Below, one piece after another: positions 21,965-32,268 of a DNA stretch of 64,000 nucleotides. Position 1 is the stretch's first letter. The number at the start of each line of letters is the position of its first letter. The stretch lies in assembly GCF_013409985.1 (NCBI RefSeq), contig NZ_JACCBY010000003.1, positions 434,001 through 498,000 on the forward strand. Direction: 5' to 3'. Under the pieces are notes generated by a model, which worked only from the letters and a program-made list of their open reading frames with translations, searched no databases and was not told where the DNA came from. This stretch comes from Sphingomonas melonis (lineage in GTDB: Bacteria > Pseudomonadota > Alphaproteobacteria > Sphingomonadales > Sphingomonadaceae). A program made the translations under genes and the position numbers.

Positions 21965-24058
21965 CTACAGCGTATGTCCCGGCGCGCGCGGATAGCTTTG
22001 CGCCTTGTACCAGGCGAGGTCGTGTTCCGGCGCGGCGACGCCCGCCGGCAGCGGCCGGTGGTTGACCGAAATCCAATAGGCCAGGCTGGCGTCGCGCCAC
22101 CAGCGCGCCTCGCGCTGCTGGACCGCCAGATAGGTCGCGGTCTTCTCCCAGCGTTCGGTGTCGATCTTGTCGCGCAGCGTGTCCCACTGCCGCTGCATCC
22201 CGGCGACATAGGCGACGCCGGCATCGTAATGCGCGACCATATCCTCCCACAGCGTCCGGCCGCTCGCCATCCGCCGGTCCCAGCGGACATGGTGGAACCA
22301 CAGCAGTTCGCGCTCCGGCGTCGTCTCCGGCCGGGCGAGCTGGCGGGCGACGGAAGGCGCATATTGGCTGACGGCATCGCTGCCGCTGCGCCCGCGTTCG
22401 AAGCCGATGCCGTCCTGATCGGCGCGGTGATAATAGGTCGGGTTCCACTCCGGCCGCGCCAGATCGCCGACCCACGGCCCCGGGCCGTAATGGTGGCCGG
22501 TGGCCATCAGATGCGCCAGCCCGAACGGGCCGGTATAGTCGACCACTGCCTCACGCGATCCGGCCATCATCGCGCTGGTGGTGGCGATCACCTGCGGATC
22601 GCCGCCGAAGGTCTGCGCCGCCCATTCGCGCGCGATCCCGTCGGCGCTGAGGTCGGGGTCCCAGGCGAGCCGGCCGAAGGCGTACCAATTGGCCTGGTTG
22701 AAGGTCGATCCGCTCCAGTCGCGGTCGCGGCCGATATTGGCGACGCCCGCCATGCCGGTCAGCGCATGGCCCTCGACCGACCCGTCGACGACATCGGCGA
22801 CCGTCTCGCCGCGGCGATGGCCGGTCTGCGCGTGCAGCGTCTCGGCGAACAGCGGGCCGAGATAGGCGAGGTGGGTGGCGAAGCCGAGATATTCCTTGGT
22901 GATCTGGAATTCGATCATCAGCGGCGTGCGCGGCATCGCGCCGAACAGCGGGTGGAAGGGCTCGCGCGGCTGGAAGTCGATCGCGCCGTTCTTCACCTGG
23001 ACCAGCACGTTCTTGGCGAAGCGGCCGTCGAGCGGCTTGAACTCGCTATACGCCTGTTTGGCGCGGTCGGTGGGGTCGGTGTCGGCATAGACGAAGGCGC
23101 GCCACATCACGCTGCCGCCATGCGGCGCGACCGCTGCGGCGAGCATGTTGGCGCCGTCGGCATGGGTCGCGCCATAATCGCGCGGCCCCGGCTGGCCTTC
23201 GCTGTTCGCCTTGACCAGGAAGCCGCCGAAATCGGGGATGGCGCGGTAGATCTCGTCCGACTTGGCGCGCCACCAGGCAGCGACGGCGGGATCGCGCGGG
23301 TCGGCGGTCTTGAGCCCGCCAAGCTCGACCGGCGCCGAGAATCGCGCCGACAAATAGACTCGGATGCCCCATGGCCGCAGCACGTCGGCGAGCGCCGCCG
23401 CCTTGGCGATATAGGGTGCGGTCAGGCTGTCCGCCTTGGCGTTGACGTTGTTGAGCACCGTGCCGTTGATGCCGATCGAGGCGTTGGCGCGGGCGTAATC
23501 GGTGTAGCGCGGGTCCTTGAAGTCGGGCAGCGTCCACCAGTCCCATAGCGACTGGCCGGCATAGCCGCGCTCGACCGTGCCATCGAGATTGTCCCAATGG
23601 TTGAGCACGCGCAGCTTCACCTTGGGGGCCGAGCGCAGCGCGACCGTCGCCGCGCTGCCGCCGCTGCCGAGCGCGCGCAGCAGTGCGAATGCGCCGTACA
23701 GCGCGCCGCGGTCGCCATTGCCCGCGACCAGCAGCACGGATTGCCCCGACAGCGTGACGCGGCGCACGACATAGCCTTCGTCGCCGAGCCCGGCGAACGG
23801 CAGCTTGAGGCCGGCGATCCCCGGCGCGGCGGCGGTCGCGACCACCACCGGCGGCGTGCCGGCGGGCAGCGCGCGGCGCAATTCGGCCTCGGCGAGCCGC
23901 AGCGTGGCGCTGTCGCCCAGTCGCGTTACGGTTGCCTGACCGGTCTGCGGCGCGGCGGTGCGCAGCCACAGGGAATAGCCGTCGTCGGCCTGGGCCGGAC
24001 TGGCCAATGCCAGCCAACTGGCGCCCAGCGCTCCGACCAGCGCACGATAGCCTTTCAT
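21965..24058 (-). CDS. aguA: GH67 alpha-glucuronidase
   Basis: This is a 697-residue enzyme with a signal peptide cleaved after about residue 24 (SPAQA). The conserved LNHWDNLDGTVERGYAG opens the catalytic barrel. Glu287 (KANSEGQPG) fits the general acid, and Asp361 (GAIDFQPREP) with Glu389 (ITKEYLG) fits the paired base residues of Cellvibrio GlcA67A, with the same 28-residue spacing. GH67 enzymes cut alpha-1,2-linked (4-O-methyl)glucuronic acid from xylo-oligosaccharides after endoxylanase action. It starts at ATG 24058 behind GGGAGAG. A LacI-type operator lies in the divergent promoter region shared with the GH3 gene. Confidence 0.93.
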   Translation of the reverse strand: MKGYRALVGALGASWLALASPAQADDGYSLWLRTAAPQTGQATVTRLGDSATLRLAEAELRRALPAGTPPVVVATAAAPGIAGLKLPFAGLGDEGYVVRRVTLSGQSVLLVAGNGDRGALYGAFALLRALGSGGSAATVALRSAPKVKLRVLNHWDNLDGTVERGYAGQSLWDWWTLPDFKDPRYTDYARANASIGINGTVLNNVNAKADSLTAPYIAKAAALADVLRPWGIRVYLSARFSAPVELGGLKTADPRDPAVAAWWRAKSDEIYRAIPDFGGFLVKANSEGQPGPRDYGATHADGANMLAAAVAPHGGSVMWRAFVYADTDPTDRAKQAYSEFKPLDGRFAKNVLVQVKNGAIDFQPREPFHPLFGAMPRTPLMIEFQITKEYLGFATHLAYLGPLFAETLHAQTGHRRGETVADVVDGSVEGHALTGMAGVANIGRDRDWSGSTFNQANWYAFGRLAWDPDLSADGIAREWAAQTFGGDPQVIATTSAMMAGSREAVVDYTGPFGLAHLMATGHHYGPGPWVGDLARPEWNPTYYHRADQDGIGFERGRSGSDAVSQYAPSVARQLARPETTPERELLWFHHVRWDRRMASGRTLWEDMVAHYDAGVAYVAGMQRQWDTLRDKIDTERWEKTATYLAVQQREARWWRDASLAYWISVNHRPLPAGVAAPEHDLAWYKAQSYPRAPGHTL

Positions 24059-24106
24059 CTCACTCTCCCGTCGCAGGCGATTGACAAGCCTGCGGTCCAG
24101 CTTTCA

Positions 24107-24120
24107 TGTTATCGCTATCA
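24107..24120. promoter_or_regulatory. LacI-family operator between the GH67 and GH3 genes
   Basis: TGTTATCGCTATCA is an exact match to TGNTANCGNTANCA. It lies between the divergent alpha-glucuronidase and GH3 genes, with a TTGACA at 24081-24086 on the plus strand ending 20 bp before it. One site could control both directions. The regulator gene is not in the window. Confidence 0.72.
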
Positions 24121-24174
24121 CCATAACAGGCAAGCCGCATCGCATGGTTTGCCAATTCCCCTGGAGAGTCCGCC

Positions 24175-26562
24175 TTGACTTCGCGCCCTGCCGTATCGTC
24201 CCGTCGTGAAGTGTTGCGCTGGAGTGCCGGGGTGTCGCTGATGGCGCTGCTGCCCGCCGCGGCGCGGCCCGCGACGCCGCTTTACAAGGATGCGCGCGCG
24301 CCCGTCGATCTGCGCGTGCGCGACCTGCTCGGGCGGATGACGCTCGACGAGAAGGTGGCGCAGCTCATCACCCTGTCGACCACCAAGCGCGACGTGATGG
24401 ACGAGGCGCGCAGCTTCGATCCCGCCCGCGCCAGCGCCGCCTATCCCAACGGCATCGGCCAGATCGCGCGACCCTCCGACCGCGGCGGCGCGGCGACCGC
24501 GACCAACACCGGCACCGACGTCACCGGCCGCTGGCGCAAGCCCGCCGACACCATCGCCTTCGTCAACGCCGCGCAGGATTGGGCACGCAGCCGCACCCGG
24601 CTCGGCATCCCGGTGCTGTTCCACGAGGAATCGCTGCACGGCTATATGGCGCCGGAGGCGACGAGCTTCCCGCAGGCGATCGCGCTGGCGAGCAGCTTCG
24701 ACCCAGAGCTGATGACCCGCGTCCAGTCGGTGATCGGCCGCGAGGTGCGCGCGCACGGCACGGTGCTGGCGCTGTCGCCGGTGGTCGATATCGCCCGCGA
24801 CCCGCGCTGGGGCCGGATCGAGGAGACGTTCGGCGAGGACCCCTATCTGTGCGGCGAGATGGGCGTCGCCGCCGTCCATGGCCTGCAGGGCGAGGGGCGC
24901 ACGCTCGCGCCGGGCAAGGTGTTCGCGACGCTCAAGCACATGACCGGCCATGGGCAGCCGCAGGCGGGCAACAACGTCGCGCCCGCGCAGATCGGCGAGC
25001 GCGAATTGCGCGAAAGCTATTTCCCCCCGTTCCGCGCCGTGGTCGAGCGGACCGGGGTGGGGGCGGTGATGCCCTCGTACAACGAGATCGACGGCGTCCC
25101 CAGCCACGCCAACAGCTGGCTGCTCGGTGACGTGCTGCGCGGCGAATGGGGTTTCGACGGCGCGATCGTCAGCGATTATGCCGCCATCCCCGAGCTCGAC
25201 TATTTCCACCATGTCGCCGCCGACCTGGGCGAGGCGGCGCGGCTTGCGCTCGCCGCCGGGGTGGACAGCGACCTGCCCGATGGCGTCGCCTTCCGCACGC
25301 TGGCCGACCAGGTCCGCGCCGGCAAGGTGAGCGTCGCGGCGGTCGATGCCGCCTGCGCGCGGATGCTGACGCTCAAATTCCGCGCCGGCCTGTTCGAGGA
25401 ACCGCGCGTCGACCCGCGCGCCACCGCCCGCCTCACCGCCAATGCCGAGGCGCTGGCGCTCGCCCGCGAGGCGGCGGCGCGCGCGATCGTGCTGCTCAAG
25501 AACGACGGCACGCTGCCGCTGTCGCCCGACCGTCACCGTCGCGTCGCGGTGATCGGTCCCAATGCCGCCGTCGCCCGGCTCGGCGGCTATTCGTCGATCC
25601 CGACCGATCCCGTCTCGCTGCTCGACGGCATCCGCGCCAAGCTGAAGGGCAGGGCGGAGGTCGTCCACGCGCAGGGCGTGTTCATCACCCAGAGCGAGGA
25701 TCGCTCCGCCAACGAGGTGCTGCTCGCCGACCCCGCGCGCAACCGCGCACTGATCGCCGAGGCGGTGACCGTCGCGGCGAATGCCGACGTCATCATCCTC
25801 GCGATCGGCGACACCGAACAGACCAGCCGCGAAGGCTATGCCAAGACGCATCTCGGCGATCGCACCGGGCTCGACCTGCTCGGTGAGCAGAATGTGCTGT
25901 TCACCGCGATGAAGGCGACGGGCAAGCCCGTCGTCGTCGTCGCGATCAACGGCCGTCCGCCGAGCTGGCCGACGGTGGTCGCCGGCGCCAATGCGATGCT
26001 CGAATGCTGGTACATGGGCCAGCAGGGTGGCCATGCGATGGCCGACGCCTTGTGGGGCGACGTCAATCCCGGCGGCAAGCTGCCGGTGACGGTGGTCCGC
26101 GACGTCGGCCAACTGCCCTTCTATTACGATCATCAGCCCTCGGCGCGGCGCGGCTATCTGTTCGACGACGACGCGCCGCTGTTCCCGTTCGGCTTCGGGC
26201 TGAGCTACACCCGCTTCCGCCTGTCGCCGCCGCGCCTGTCGGCGGCACGGATCGGCGTCGCCGGATCGGTCACCGTCGAGGTGGACGTCGCCAATATCGG
26301 CGAGCGCACCGGCGACGAGGTCGTCCAGCTCTACGTCCGCGACCAGGTCTCCTCGGTCGCGCGTCCGGTCAAGGCGCTCAAGGGCTTCGCGCGGGTCACG
26401 CTCAAGCCGGGCGAAAGCCGCACCGTGCGCCTGACGCTCGGCCCCGACGCCTTCCGCCTGTGGAACCGCGACATGCGCGAGGTGGTCGAGCCCGGCCGCT
26501 TCGACATCATGACCGGCCCGAACAGCCGCGACGTGCAGACCGTCGCGCTCGACATCGCCTGA
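24175..26562 (+). CDS. GH3 glycoside hydrolase (beta-xylosidase/beta-glucosidase type), Tat-exported
   Basis: This is a 795-residue enzyme with TTG start at 24175 and GGAGAG 6 bp upstream. The N-terminus has a twin-arginine signal (SRREVLR followed by a hydrophobic stretch ending AAARPA). The GH3 N-terminal barrel contains [14 protein letters not shown] and the nucleophile Asp334 in [12 protein letters not shown]. The second domain (about residues 420-650) and a C-terminal fibronectin-III-like domain ([19 protein letters not shown]) follow. Together with GH67 and mannonate dehydratase, removal of xylose from the non-reducing end of xylo-oligosaccharides is the likely role; beta-glucosidase activity cannot be excluded. 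It heads an operon with the dehydratase and transporter. Confidence 0.92.
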   Translation: MTSRPAVSSRREVLRWSAGVSLMALLPAAARPATPLYKDARAPVDLRVRDLLGRMTLDEKVAQLITLSTTKRDVMDEARSFDPARASAAYPNGIGQIARPSDRGGAATATNTGTDVTGRWRKPADTIAFVNAAQDWARSRTRLGIPVLFHEESLHGYMAPEATSFPQAIALASSFDPELMTRVQSVIGREVRAHGTVLALSPVVDIARDPRWGRIEETFGEDPYLCGEMGVAAVHGLQGEGRTLAPGKVFATLKHMTGHGQPQAGNNVAPAQIGERELRESYFPPFRAVVERTGVGAVMPSYNEIDGVPSHANSWLLGDVLRGEWGFDGAIVSDYAAIPELDYFHHVAADLGEAARLALAAGVDSDLPDGVAFRTLADQVRAGKVSVAAVDAACARMLTLKFRAGLFEEPRVDPRATARLTANAEALALAREAAARAIVLLKNDGTLPLSPDRHRRVAVIGPNAAVARLGGYSSIPTDPVSLLDGIRAKLKGRAEVVHAQGVFITQSEDRSANEVLLADPARNRALIAEAVTVAANADVIILAIGDTEQTSREGYAKTHLGDRTGLDLLGEQNVLFTAMKATGKPVVVVAINGRPPSWPTVVAGANAMLECWYMGQQGGHAMADALWGDVNPGGKLPVTVVRDVGQLPFYYDHQPSARRGYLFDDDAPLFPFGFGLSYTRFRLSPPRLSAARIGVAGSVTVEVDVANIGERTGDEVVQLYVRDQVSSVARPVKALKGFARVTLKPGESRTVRLTLGPDAFRLWNRDMREVVEPGRFDIMTGPNSRDVQTVALDIA

Positions 26563-26573
26563 AGGACGCCCCG

Positions 26574-27785
26574 ATGCCCACGATCACCGCCGCCCGCGTC
26601 ATCACCTGCGCGCCGGGACGCAATTTCGTCACGCTCCAGATCACCTGCGACGACGGCACCACCGGCCTCGGCGACGCGACGCTCAACGGCCGCGAGCTCA
26701 GCGTCGCCAGCTATCTCGAGGATCATGTCGTGCCGTGCCTGATCGGTCGCGATGCGCACCGGATCGAGGATATCTGGCAATATCTCTACAAGGGCGCCTA
26801 TTGGCGGCGCGGCCCGGTGACGATGACCGTGATCGCCGCGGTCGACATGGCGCTGTGGGACATCAAGGGGAAGGTCGCCGGCCTGCCGGTCTACCAGTTG
26901 CTCGGCGGCGCCGCGCGCGACTCCTGCCTCGTCTATTGCCACGCCAACGGCACCACGATCGCCGATACGATCGAGACCGCGCTGCGCCACCGCGACGAGG
27001 GCTATCGTGCGATCCGGCTGCAATGCGGCGTGCCGGGCCTCGCCTCGACCTATGGCGTCGCAAAGCAGGGCCAGCGCTACGAACCCGCCGACGGCGACCT
27101 GCCCAACGAGGCCGTGTGGTCGACCGAGAAATATCTGCGCGTCGTCCCCGAACTGTTCGCCGCGGCGCGCGAGGCGCTCGGCTGGGACGTGCATCTGCTC
27201 CACGACGTCCACCACCGGCTGACCCCGATCGAGGCGGCGCGGCTCGGCAAGGATCTCGAACCCTATCGCCCGTTCTGGATCGAGGATGCGACCCCGGCGG
27301 AGAACCAGGACGCCTTCCGCCTGATCCGCCAGCACACCACGACGCCGCTCGCGGTCGGCGAGGTGTTCAATTCGATCTGGGATGCCAAGCATCTGATCGA
27401 GAACCAGCTGATCGACTATATCCGCGCCACCGTCGTCCATGCCGGCGGCATCACCCATCTGCGCCGCATCGCCGCGCTCGCTGATCTCTATCAGGTGCGG
27501 ACCGGCTGCCACGGCGCGACCGACCTGTCGCCGGTGGCGATGGCGGCGGCGCTGCACTTCGGCCTGTCGGTCCCCAATTTCGGTATCCAGGAGCATATGC
27601 CGCACAGCGACGAGACGGATGCGGTCTTCCCGCACGCCTATCGCTTCACCGACGGCACGATGCATCCCGGCGACGCCCCCGGTCTTGGCGTCTCGCTCGA
27701 CGAGGATCTCGCCGCGACTTACCAGTACAAACGCGCCTATCTGCCGGTGAACCGGCTCGAGGACGGCACGCTGTGGAGCTGGTGA
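26574..27785 (+). CDS. manD: D-mannonate dehydratase, enolase superfamily (ManD)
   Basis: This is a 403-residue enolase-superfamily protein starting at ATG 26574 (AAGGA 7 bp upstream). It contains [13 protein letters not shown], a long [18 protein letters not shown] loop, LLHDVHHR with the metal-binding Asp, [11 protein letters not shown] and VGEVFNS as the further metal ligands, and a C-terminal TLWSW. These are the features of the ManD type described from Novosphingobium, which dehydrates D-mannonate to 2-keto-3-deoxygluconate. It fits the breakdown of glucuronate released by the GH67 enzyme. The gene follows GH3 by 11 bp and precedes the MFS transporter by 1 bp. Uronate isomerase and mannonate dehydrogenase are not in the window. 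Confidence 0.92.
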   Translation: MPTITAARVITCAPGRNFVTLQITCDDGTTGLGDATLNGRELSVASYLEDHVVPCLIGRDAHRIEDIWQYLYKGAYWRRGPVTMTVIAAVDMALWDIKGKVAGLPVYQLLGGAARDSCLVYCHANGTTIADTIETALRHRDEGYRAIRLQCGVPGLASTYGVAKQGQRYEPADGDLPNEAVWSTEKYLRVVPELFAAAREALGWDVHLLHDVHHRLTPIEAARLGKDLEPYRPFWIEDATPAENQDAFRLIRQHTTTPLAVGEVFNSIWDAKHLIENQLIDYIRATVVHAGGITHLRRIAALADLYQVRTGCHGATDLSPVAMAAALHFGLSVPNFGIQEHMPHSDETDAVFPHAYRFTDGTMHPGDAPGLGVSLDEDLAATYQYKRAYLPVNRLEDGTLWSW

Positions 27786-27786
27786 C

Positions 27787-29103
27787 GTGAGCGCCCTCGG
27801 CGACGCCGCGGCCACCGCCCCGGAAACCGCGGTCCATGCGGTGACGCCGCCGCGCGGCCGCATCCGCTGGCTGATCTGCGGCCTGCTGTTTGCCGCAGTG
27901 GTGCTGAGCTACATCGACCGGCTGGTGCTCGGCGTCCTCAAGCCGCAGCTCACCGCGCTCTACGGCTGGAGCAACGCCGGCTATGGCGACATCACCGGCT
28001 ATTTCCAGGTCGCCTATGGTTTCGGCTTCCTGCTGTTCGGCTGGATGATCGACCGGATCGGCGCGCGCAACGGCTATCTGCTCGCGATGGGCAGCTGGAC
28101 GATCGGCCATTTCGCGCAGACGCTGGTCACCTCGACCACCGGCTTCGCAATCGCGCGCATCCCGCTCGCCTTCGGCGAGGCGGGCACCTATCCCTCGGCG
28201 CTCGCCGCGGCCTCGCAATGGTTTCCGCGCAAGGAGCGCGCCTTTGCGATCGGCATCTTCAACGCCGGCGCCAATGTCGGTGCGGTGGTCACGCCGCTGC
28301 TGATCGGCTTCATCGTCGTCAATCTCGTGCTCGACTGGCGCTGGGCATTCATCATCACCGGCCTGTTCAACCTCGTCTGGCTCGCCGCCTGGTGGCGGCT
28401 TTATCATCCACCGCACGCGCATCCCCGCGTCACCGCCGAGGAGCGCGCGTGGATCGAGGCGGAGCCCGCCGACGACGCCGGCCGCGCCGGTTTCCTCGCC
28501 GTGCTGCGCCATCGCGAGGCCTGGGCCTATATGACCGGCCGTTTCCTGATCGATCCGGTCTGGTGGACCTTCCTGTTCTGGCTGCCCGACTTCTTCCACA
28601 GCCGCTACGGCTACGATCTCAAGAACTTCGGCCCGCCGCTGGTCGCGATCTACATCCTCGCCGACCTCGGCGCGATCGCCGGCGGCTGGTATTCGTCGCG
28701 GCTGCTCAAGCGCGGCGTCGCGGTCGGCCGGGCCCGCAAGCGCGCGATGTTCGTCTGCGCGCTGTTCGCGCTGCCGGTGATGTTCGCCGCGCAGGCGAGC
28801 AGCATCTGGGTCGCGGTCGGCATGATCGGCCTCGCCTGCGCCGCGCATCAGGGCTTCTCGACCAACCTGTTCGCGCTGCCGGGCGACCAGTTCCCGCGCT
28901 ATGCGCAGGGCACGCTGATCGGGCTGGGCGGCTTCGCCGGCGCGGCGGGGGGCTTCATCGCCTCCAAGTCGCTCGGCCTGCTGCTCGACACGGTGGGCAG
29001 CTACGGGCCGTTCTTCGTCGCCTGCGGCCTGGCCTATCTCGTCGCGCTGCTCGCCTTCCACCTGCTCAACCCGCGCTATCGCGACGTGGTAAGCGCGCGC
29101 TGA
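27787..29103 (+). CDS. MFS transporter, hexuronate (ExuT) type
   Basis: This is a 438-residue protein with twelve predicted transmembrane helices and the anion:cation symporter features of ExuT-type carriers: LSYIDRLVLGVLKPQL in helix 1, GWMIDRIGARNGY after helix 2 and a long central loop around residue 215. It starts with GTG at 27787, 1 bp after the stop of the dehydratase, so it is the third gene of the GH3-manD operon. Import of glucuronate or aldobiouronate freed in the periplasm is the most consistent role. The exact substrate is inferred from context. Confidence 0.88.
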   Translation: MSALGDAAATAPETAVHAVTPPRGRIRWLICGLLFAAVVLSYIDRLVLGVLKPQLTALYGWSNAGYGDITGYFQVAYGFGFLLFGWMIDRIGARNGYLLAMGSWTIGHFAQTLVTSTTGFAIARIPLAFGEAGTYPSALAAASQWFPRKERAFAIGIFNAGANVGAVVTPLLIGFIVVNLVLDWRWAFIITGLFNLVWLAAWWRLYHPPHAHPRVTAEERAWIEAEPADDAGRAGFLAVLRHREAWAYMTGRFLIDPVWWTFLFWLPDFFHSRYGYDLKNFGPPLVAIYILADLGAIAGGWYSSRLLKRGVAVGRARKRAMFVCALFALPVMFAAQASSIWVAVGMIGLACAAHQGFSTNLFALPGDQFPRYAQGTLIGLGGFAGAAGGFIASKSLGLLLDTVGSYGPFFVACGLAYLVALLAFHLLNPRYRDVVSAR

Positions 29104-29131
29104 GTCGCTCGACGACGACGGGGCTGAAGAC

Positions 29132-29200
29132 CTCGTTGGTGCTGAGCGTGTCGAACTACCGTGGGATCCGACGTCCTTCGACGGGCTCCAGGCGAACGGG
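29132..29200. repeat. Sphingomonad-type inverted repeat unit
   Basis: GAGCGTGTCGAA (29144-29155) pairs with TTCGACGGGCTC (29177-29188), with flanking CGTTGGTGCT and AGGCGAACGG that fit a dispersed element common between sphingomonad genes. The pairing is imperfect at two positions. It may act as a terminator for the MFS gene. Confidence 0.6.
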
Positions 29201-29219
29201 GGTAAGCAGGGCCATCTCG

Positions 29220-29234
29220 TAAATCACTGATTTA
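29220..29234. promoter_or_regulatory. 15-bp palindrome TAAATCA-C-TGATTTA
   Basis: A perfect AT-rich palindrome in otherwise GC-rich DNA, about 75 bp upstream of the groES -35. Its AT content and symmetry suggest a protein-binding site; the protein is unknown. Confidence 0.35.
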
Positions 29235-29280
29235 TCGGCCCCCTCCGTTCGCCGTCCCGCGCAGCGCACCGTCTGCCGCC

Positions 29281-29302
29281 GCGGCGCACTTTTCTGCGCC
29301 GC
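29281..29302. other. Hairpin GCGGCGCA-N6-TGCGCCGC
   Basis: A perfect 8-bp inverted repeat with a CTTTTC loop just ahead of the groES promoter. There is no T tract after the stem, so a rho-independent terminator is not clear. Confidence 0.4.
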
Positions 29303-29309
29303 AGGAGCC

Positions 29310-29338
29310 TTGACGATCCCGTGCGGCCGGCACATATC
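29310..29338 (+). promoter_or_regulatory. groESL promoter
   Basis: TTGACG (29310-29315) and CATATC (29333-29338) are separated by 17 bp. CTTGAC...CATATC fits both the vegetative and the heat-shock (RpoH) consensus of alphaproteobacteria. The CIRCE element begins 7 bp downstream, around the expected start site. Confidence 0.65.
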
Positions 29339-29345
29339 CGCCCCG

Positions 29346-29372
29346 TTGGCACTCGCGTTTCGTGAGTGCCAG
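29346..29372. promoter_or_regulatory. CIRCE element (HrcA operator)
   Basis: TTGGCACTC-N9-GAGTGCCAG is a 9-9-9 inverted repeat with one mismatch in the stem, close to the CIRCE consensus TTAGCACTC-N9-GAGTGCTAA. It lies between the promoter and groES, as in other alphaproteobacteria, so HrcA should repress groESL in the absence of heat stress. Confidence 0.9.
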
Positions 29373-29407
29373 AAATCTGTAACACTGACCTGAAGAGGGA
29401 CTTCGCA

Positions 29408-29695
29408 ATGAACTTTCGTCCGTTGCACGACCGCGTCCTCGTCCGCCGCGTAGAGGCAGAAGAGAAGACGGCCGGCGGGATCATCATCCCCGATACCGCC
29501 AAGGAAAAGCCGCAAGAGGGTGAAGTCGTCGCCGCCGGCACGGGTGCCCGCGCCGAGAACGGCACGATCACCCCGCTCGACGTCAAGCCCGGCGACAAGA
29601 TCCTGTTCGGCAAGTGGTCGGGCACCGAGGTCAAGGTCGACGGCGAAGACCTGCTCATCATGAAGGAAAGCGACATCCTCGGGATCGTCGGCTGA
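29408..29695 (+). CDS. groES: Co-chaperonin GroES
   Basis: This is a 95-residue co-chaperonin starting at ATG 29408 with GAAGAGGGA 7 bp upstream. It shows the typical [33 protein letters not shown] with the mobile loop, and [13 protein letters not shown] and [13 protein letters not shown] at the C-terminus. It caps the GroEL ring during protein folding in the cytosol. It is the first gene of a two-gene operon with groEL 78 bp downstream, under CIRCE/HrcA control. Confidence 0.98.
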   Translation: MNFRPLHDRVLVRRVEAEEKTAGGIIIPDTAKEKPQEGEVVAAGTGARAENGTITPLDVKPGDKILFGKWSGTEVKVDGEDLLIMKESDILGIVG

Positions 29696-29731
29696 TCCTG
29701 CGGTCCGGGCGCGCTTGCGCCCCGGACGTAG

Positions 29732-31417
<1,686 letters not shown>

Positions 31418-31512
31418 TGTCGAACGGGGGCAGCGTCACGCTGCTCCCGGCACGACCTTCGGATCGTCCGGCGGATCGGCCAAGCCGACCCGTCCGACCC
31501 GGCACCACAAGG

Positions 31513-31547
31513 AAAGGGACCGCGCGGGCAACCGCCGGTCCCTTTTT
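31513..31547 (+). terminator. Rho-independent terminator of groESL
   Basis: AAAGGGACCG (31513-31522) pairs with CGGTCCCTTT (31536-31545) around a GC-rich loop, and the stem is followed by a T run. It is the clearest intrinsic terminator in the window. Confidence 0.9.
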
Positions 31548-31592
31548 CGTTCGCGCCGCCGTTAACCGAAAATAGGCTGCATCCAGAACAGG

Positions 31593-31784
31593 ATGCCGCG
31601 CATGCACCGCATCGCCGCCCTCGCGCGCGGCGAGCGGGTGCCCGGCCGCCTCTACGTTCTGCTTGCCGCCATGCCGTTGCCGCCGGGCATGGCCGCACGG
31701 CGGCAAACGCTCGACGGTGTCACCGTCGTCCCGCCCGCATCAGCGGACGAGGCAACCCGGCGCCGCGCCGCACGTTGGCGGTGA
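31593..31784 (+). CDS. Doubtful small ORF ahead of the DUF3429 gene
   Basis: A 63-codon ORF whose stop lies 1 bp before the start of the DUF3429 gene. The translation (MPRMHRIAALARGERVPGRL, then PLPPGMAARR) has no recognised domain, and the Arg/Ala/Pro composition is what chance gives in GC-rich DNA. The close spacing is the only reason to keep it; a leader of the downstream gene is equally possible. Confidence 0.25.
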   Translation: MPRMHRIAALARGERVPGRLYVLLAAMPLPPGMAARRQTLDGVTVVPPASADEATRRRAARWR

Positions 31785-31785
31785 C

Positions 31786-32247
31786 ATGAACCATGATGCC
31801 GACCGCCCCGATATTCCCGCCGACGGCGTGCTGCTCGGCTATGGCCCGATGGTGCCGCTCGTCGTCGCCGCGCTCGGCGCGTGGCTGCTGCCGCCGCCCT
31901 GGCCGTTCTGGGCCGTGCAGCTCGGCATCATCTGGGGGGCTCTGGTGCTCGCCTTCATCGCCGGCGTGCGGCGCGGCTTCGGCTTCGGCTATCCCCGCGC
32001 CTCGAAAGGGATCGAGATCGCGGCGAGCATCGGCTATTTCACGCTTGCCGGCCTTGCACTGGTGATCGGCCGACCGTCGGGCGCGCTGCTGCCGCTCATT
32101 CTCGGCTATGTGCTCGCCGCGTTTCTCGATCGGCGCGCGGCGCTGGCGGGCAATGCACCCGCCTATTTCGCGACGCTGCGGCCCCGCCAGCTCCTGATCG
32201 GCGCGGCAGGGCTCGCCGGCCTGTGGGCGTGGACGGTCGCCGGATGA
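31786..32247 (+). CDS. DUF3429-family membrane protein
   Basis: This 153-residue protein has five hydrophobic helices (about residues 18-36, 41-58, 75-92, 96-112 and 133-150). The GYGPMVPLVVAALGAWL start and the YGPRSKG-like YPRASKGIEIAASIGY loop match the DUF3429 family of inner-membrane proteins, whose function is not known. It starts at ATG 31786. It is convergent with the mannose-1-phosphate guanylyltransferase gene, 21 bp apart, and not obviously part of an operon. Confidence 0.75.
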   Translation: MNHDADRPDIPADGVLLGYGPMVPLVVAALGAWLLPPPWPFWAVQLGIIWGALVLAFIAGVRRGFGFGYPRASKGIEIAASIGYFTLAGLALVIGRPSGALLPLILGYVLAAFLDRRAALAGNAPAYFATLRPRQLLIGAAGLAGLWAWTVAG

Positions 32248-32268
32248 TGCCGACCGTCCGCGTCGCCC

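Larger units (their letters stand above)
29104..29407. other. Intergenic region before groES
   Basis: This 304-bp region holds an inverted repeat unit (29132-29200), the palindrome TAAATCA-C-TGATTTA (29220-29234), an 8-bp-stem hairpin (29281-29302), the groES promoter and the CIRCE element. No ORF was found. Confidence 0.7.

Noticed and set aside
29132..29200. An insertion-sequence end or attachment site downstream of the MFS gene.
   Set aside because: No transposase or target-site duplication; the structure fits a dispersed inverted repeat instead.
31593..31784. A possible two-gene operon of the small ORF and DUF3429.
   Set aside because: The translation is Arg-rich and without domain; listed at low confidence as a CDS but not claimed as an operon.
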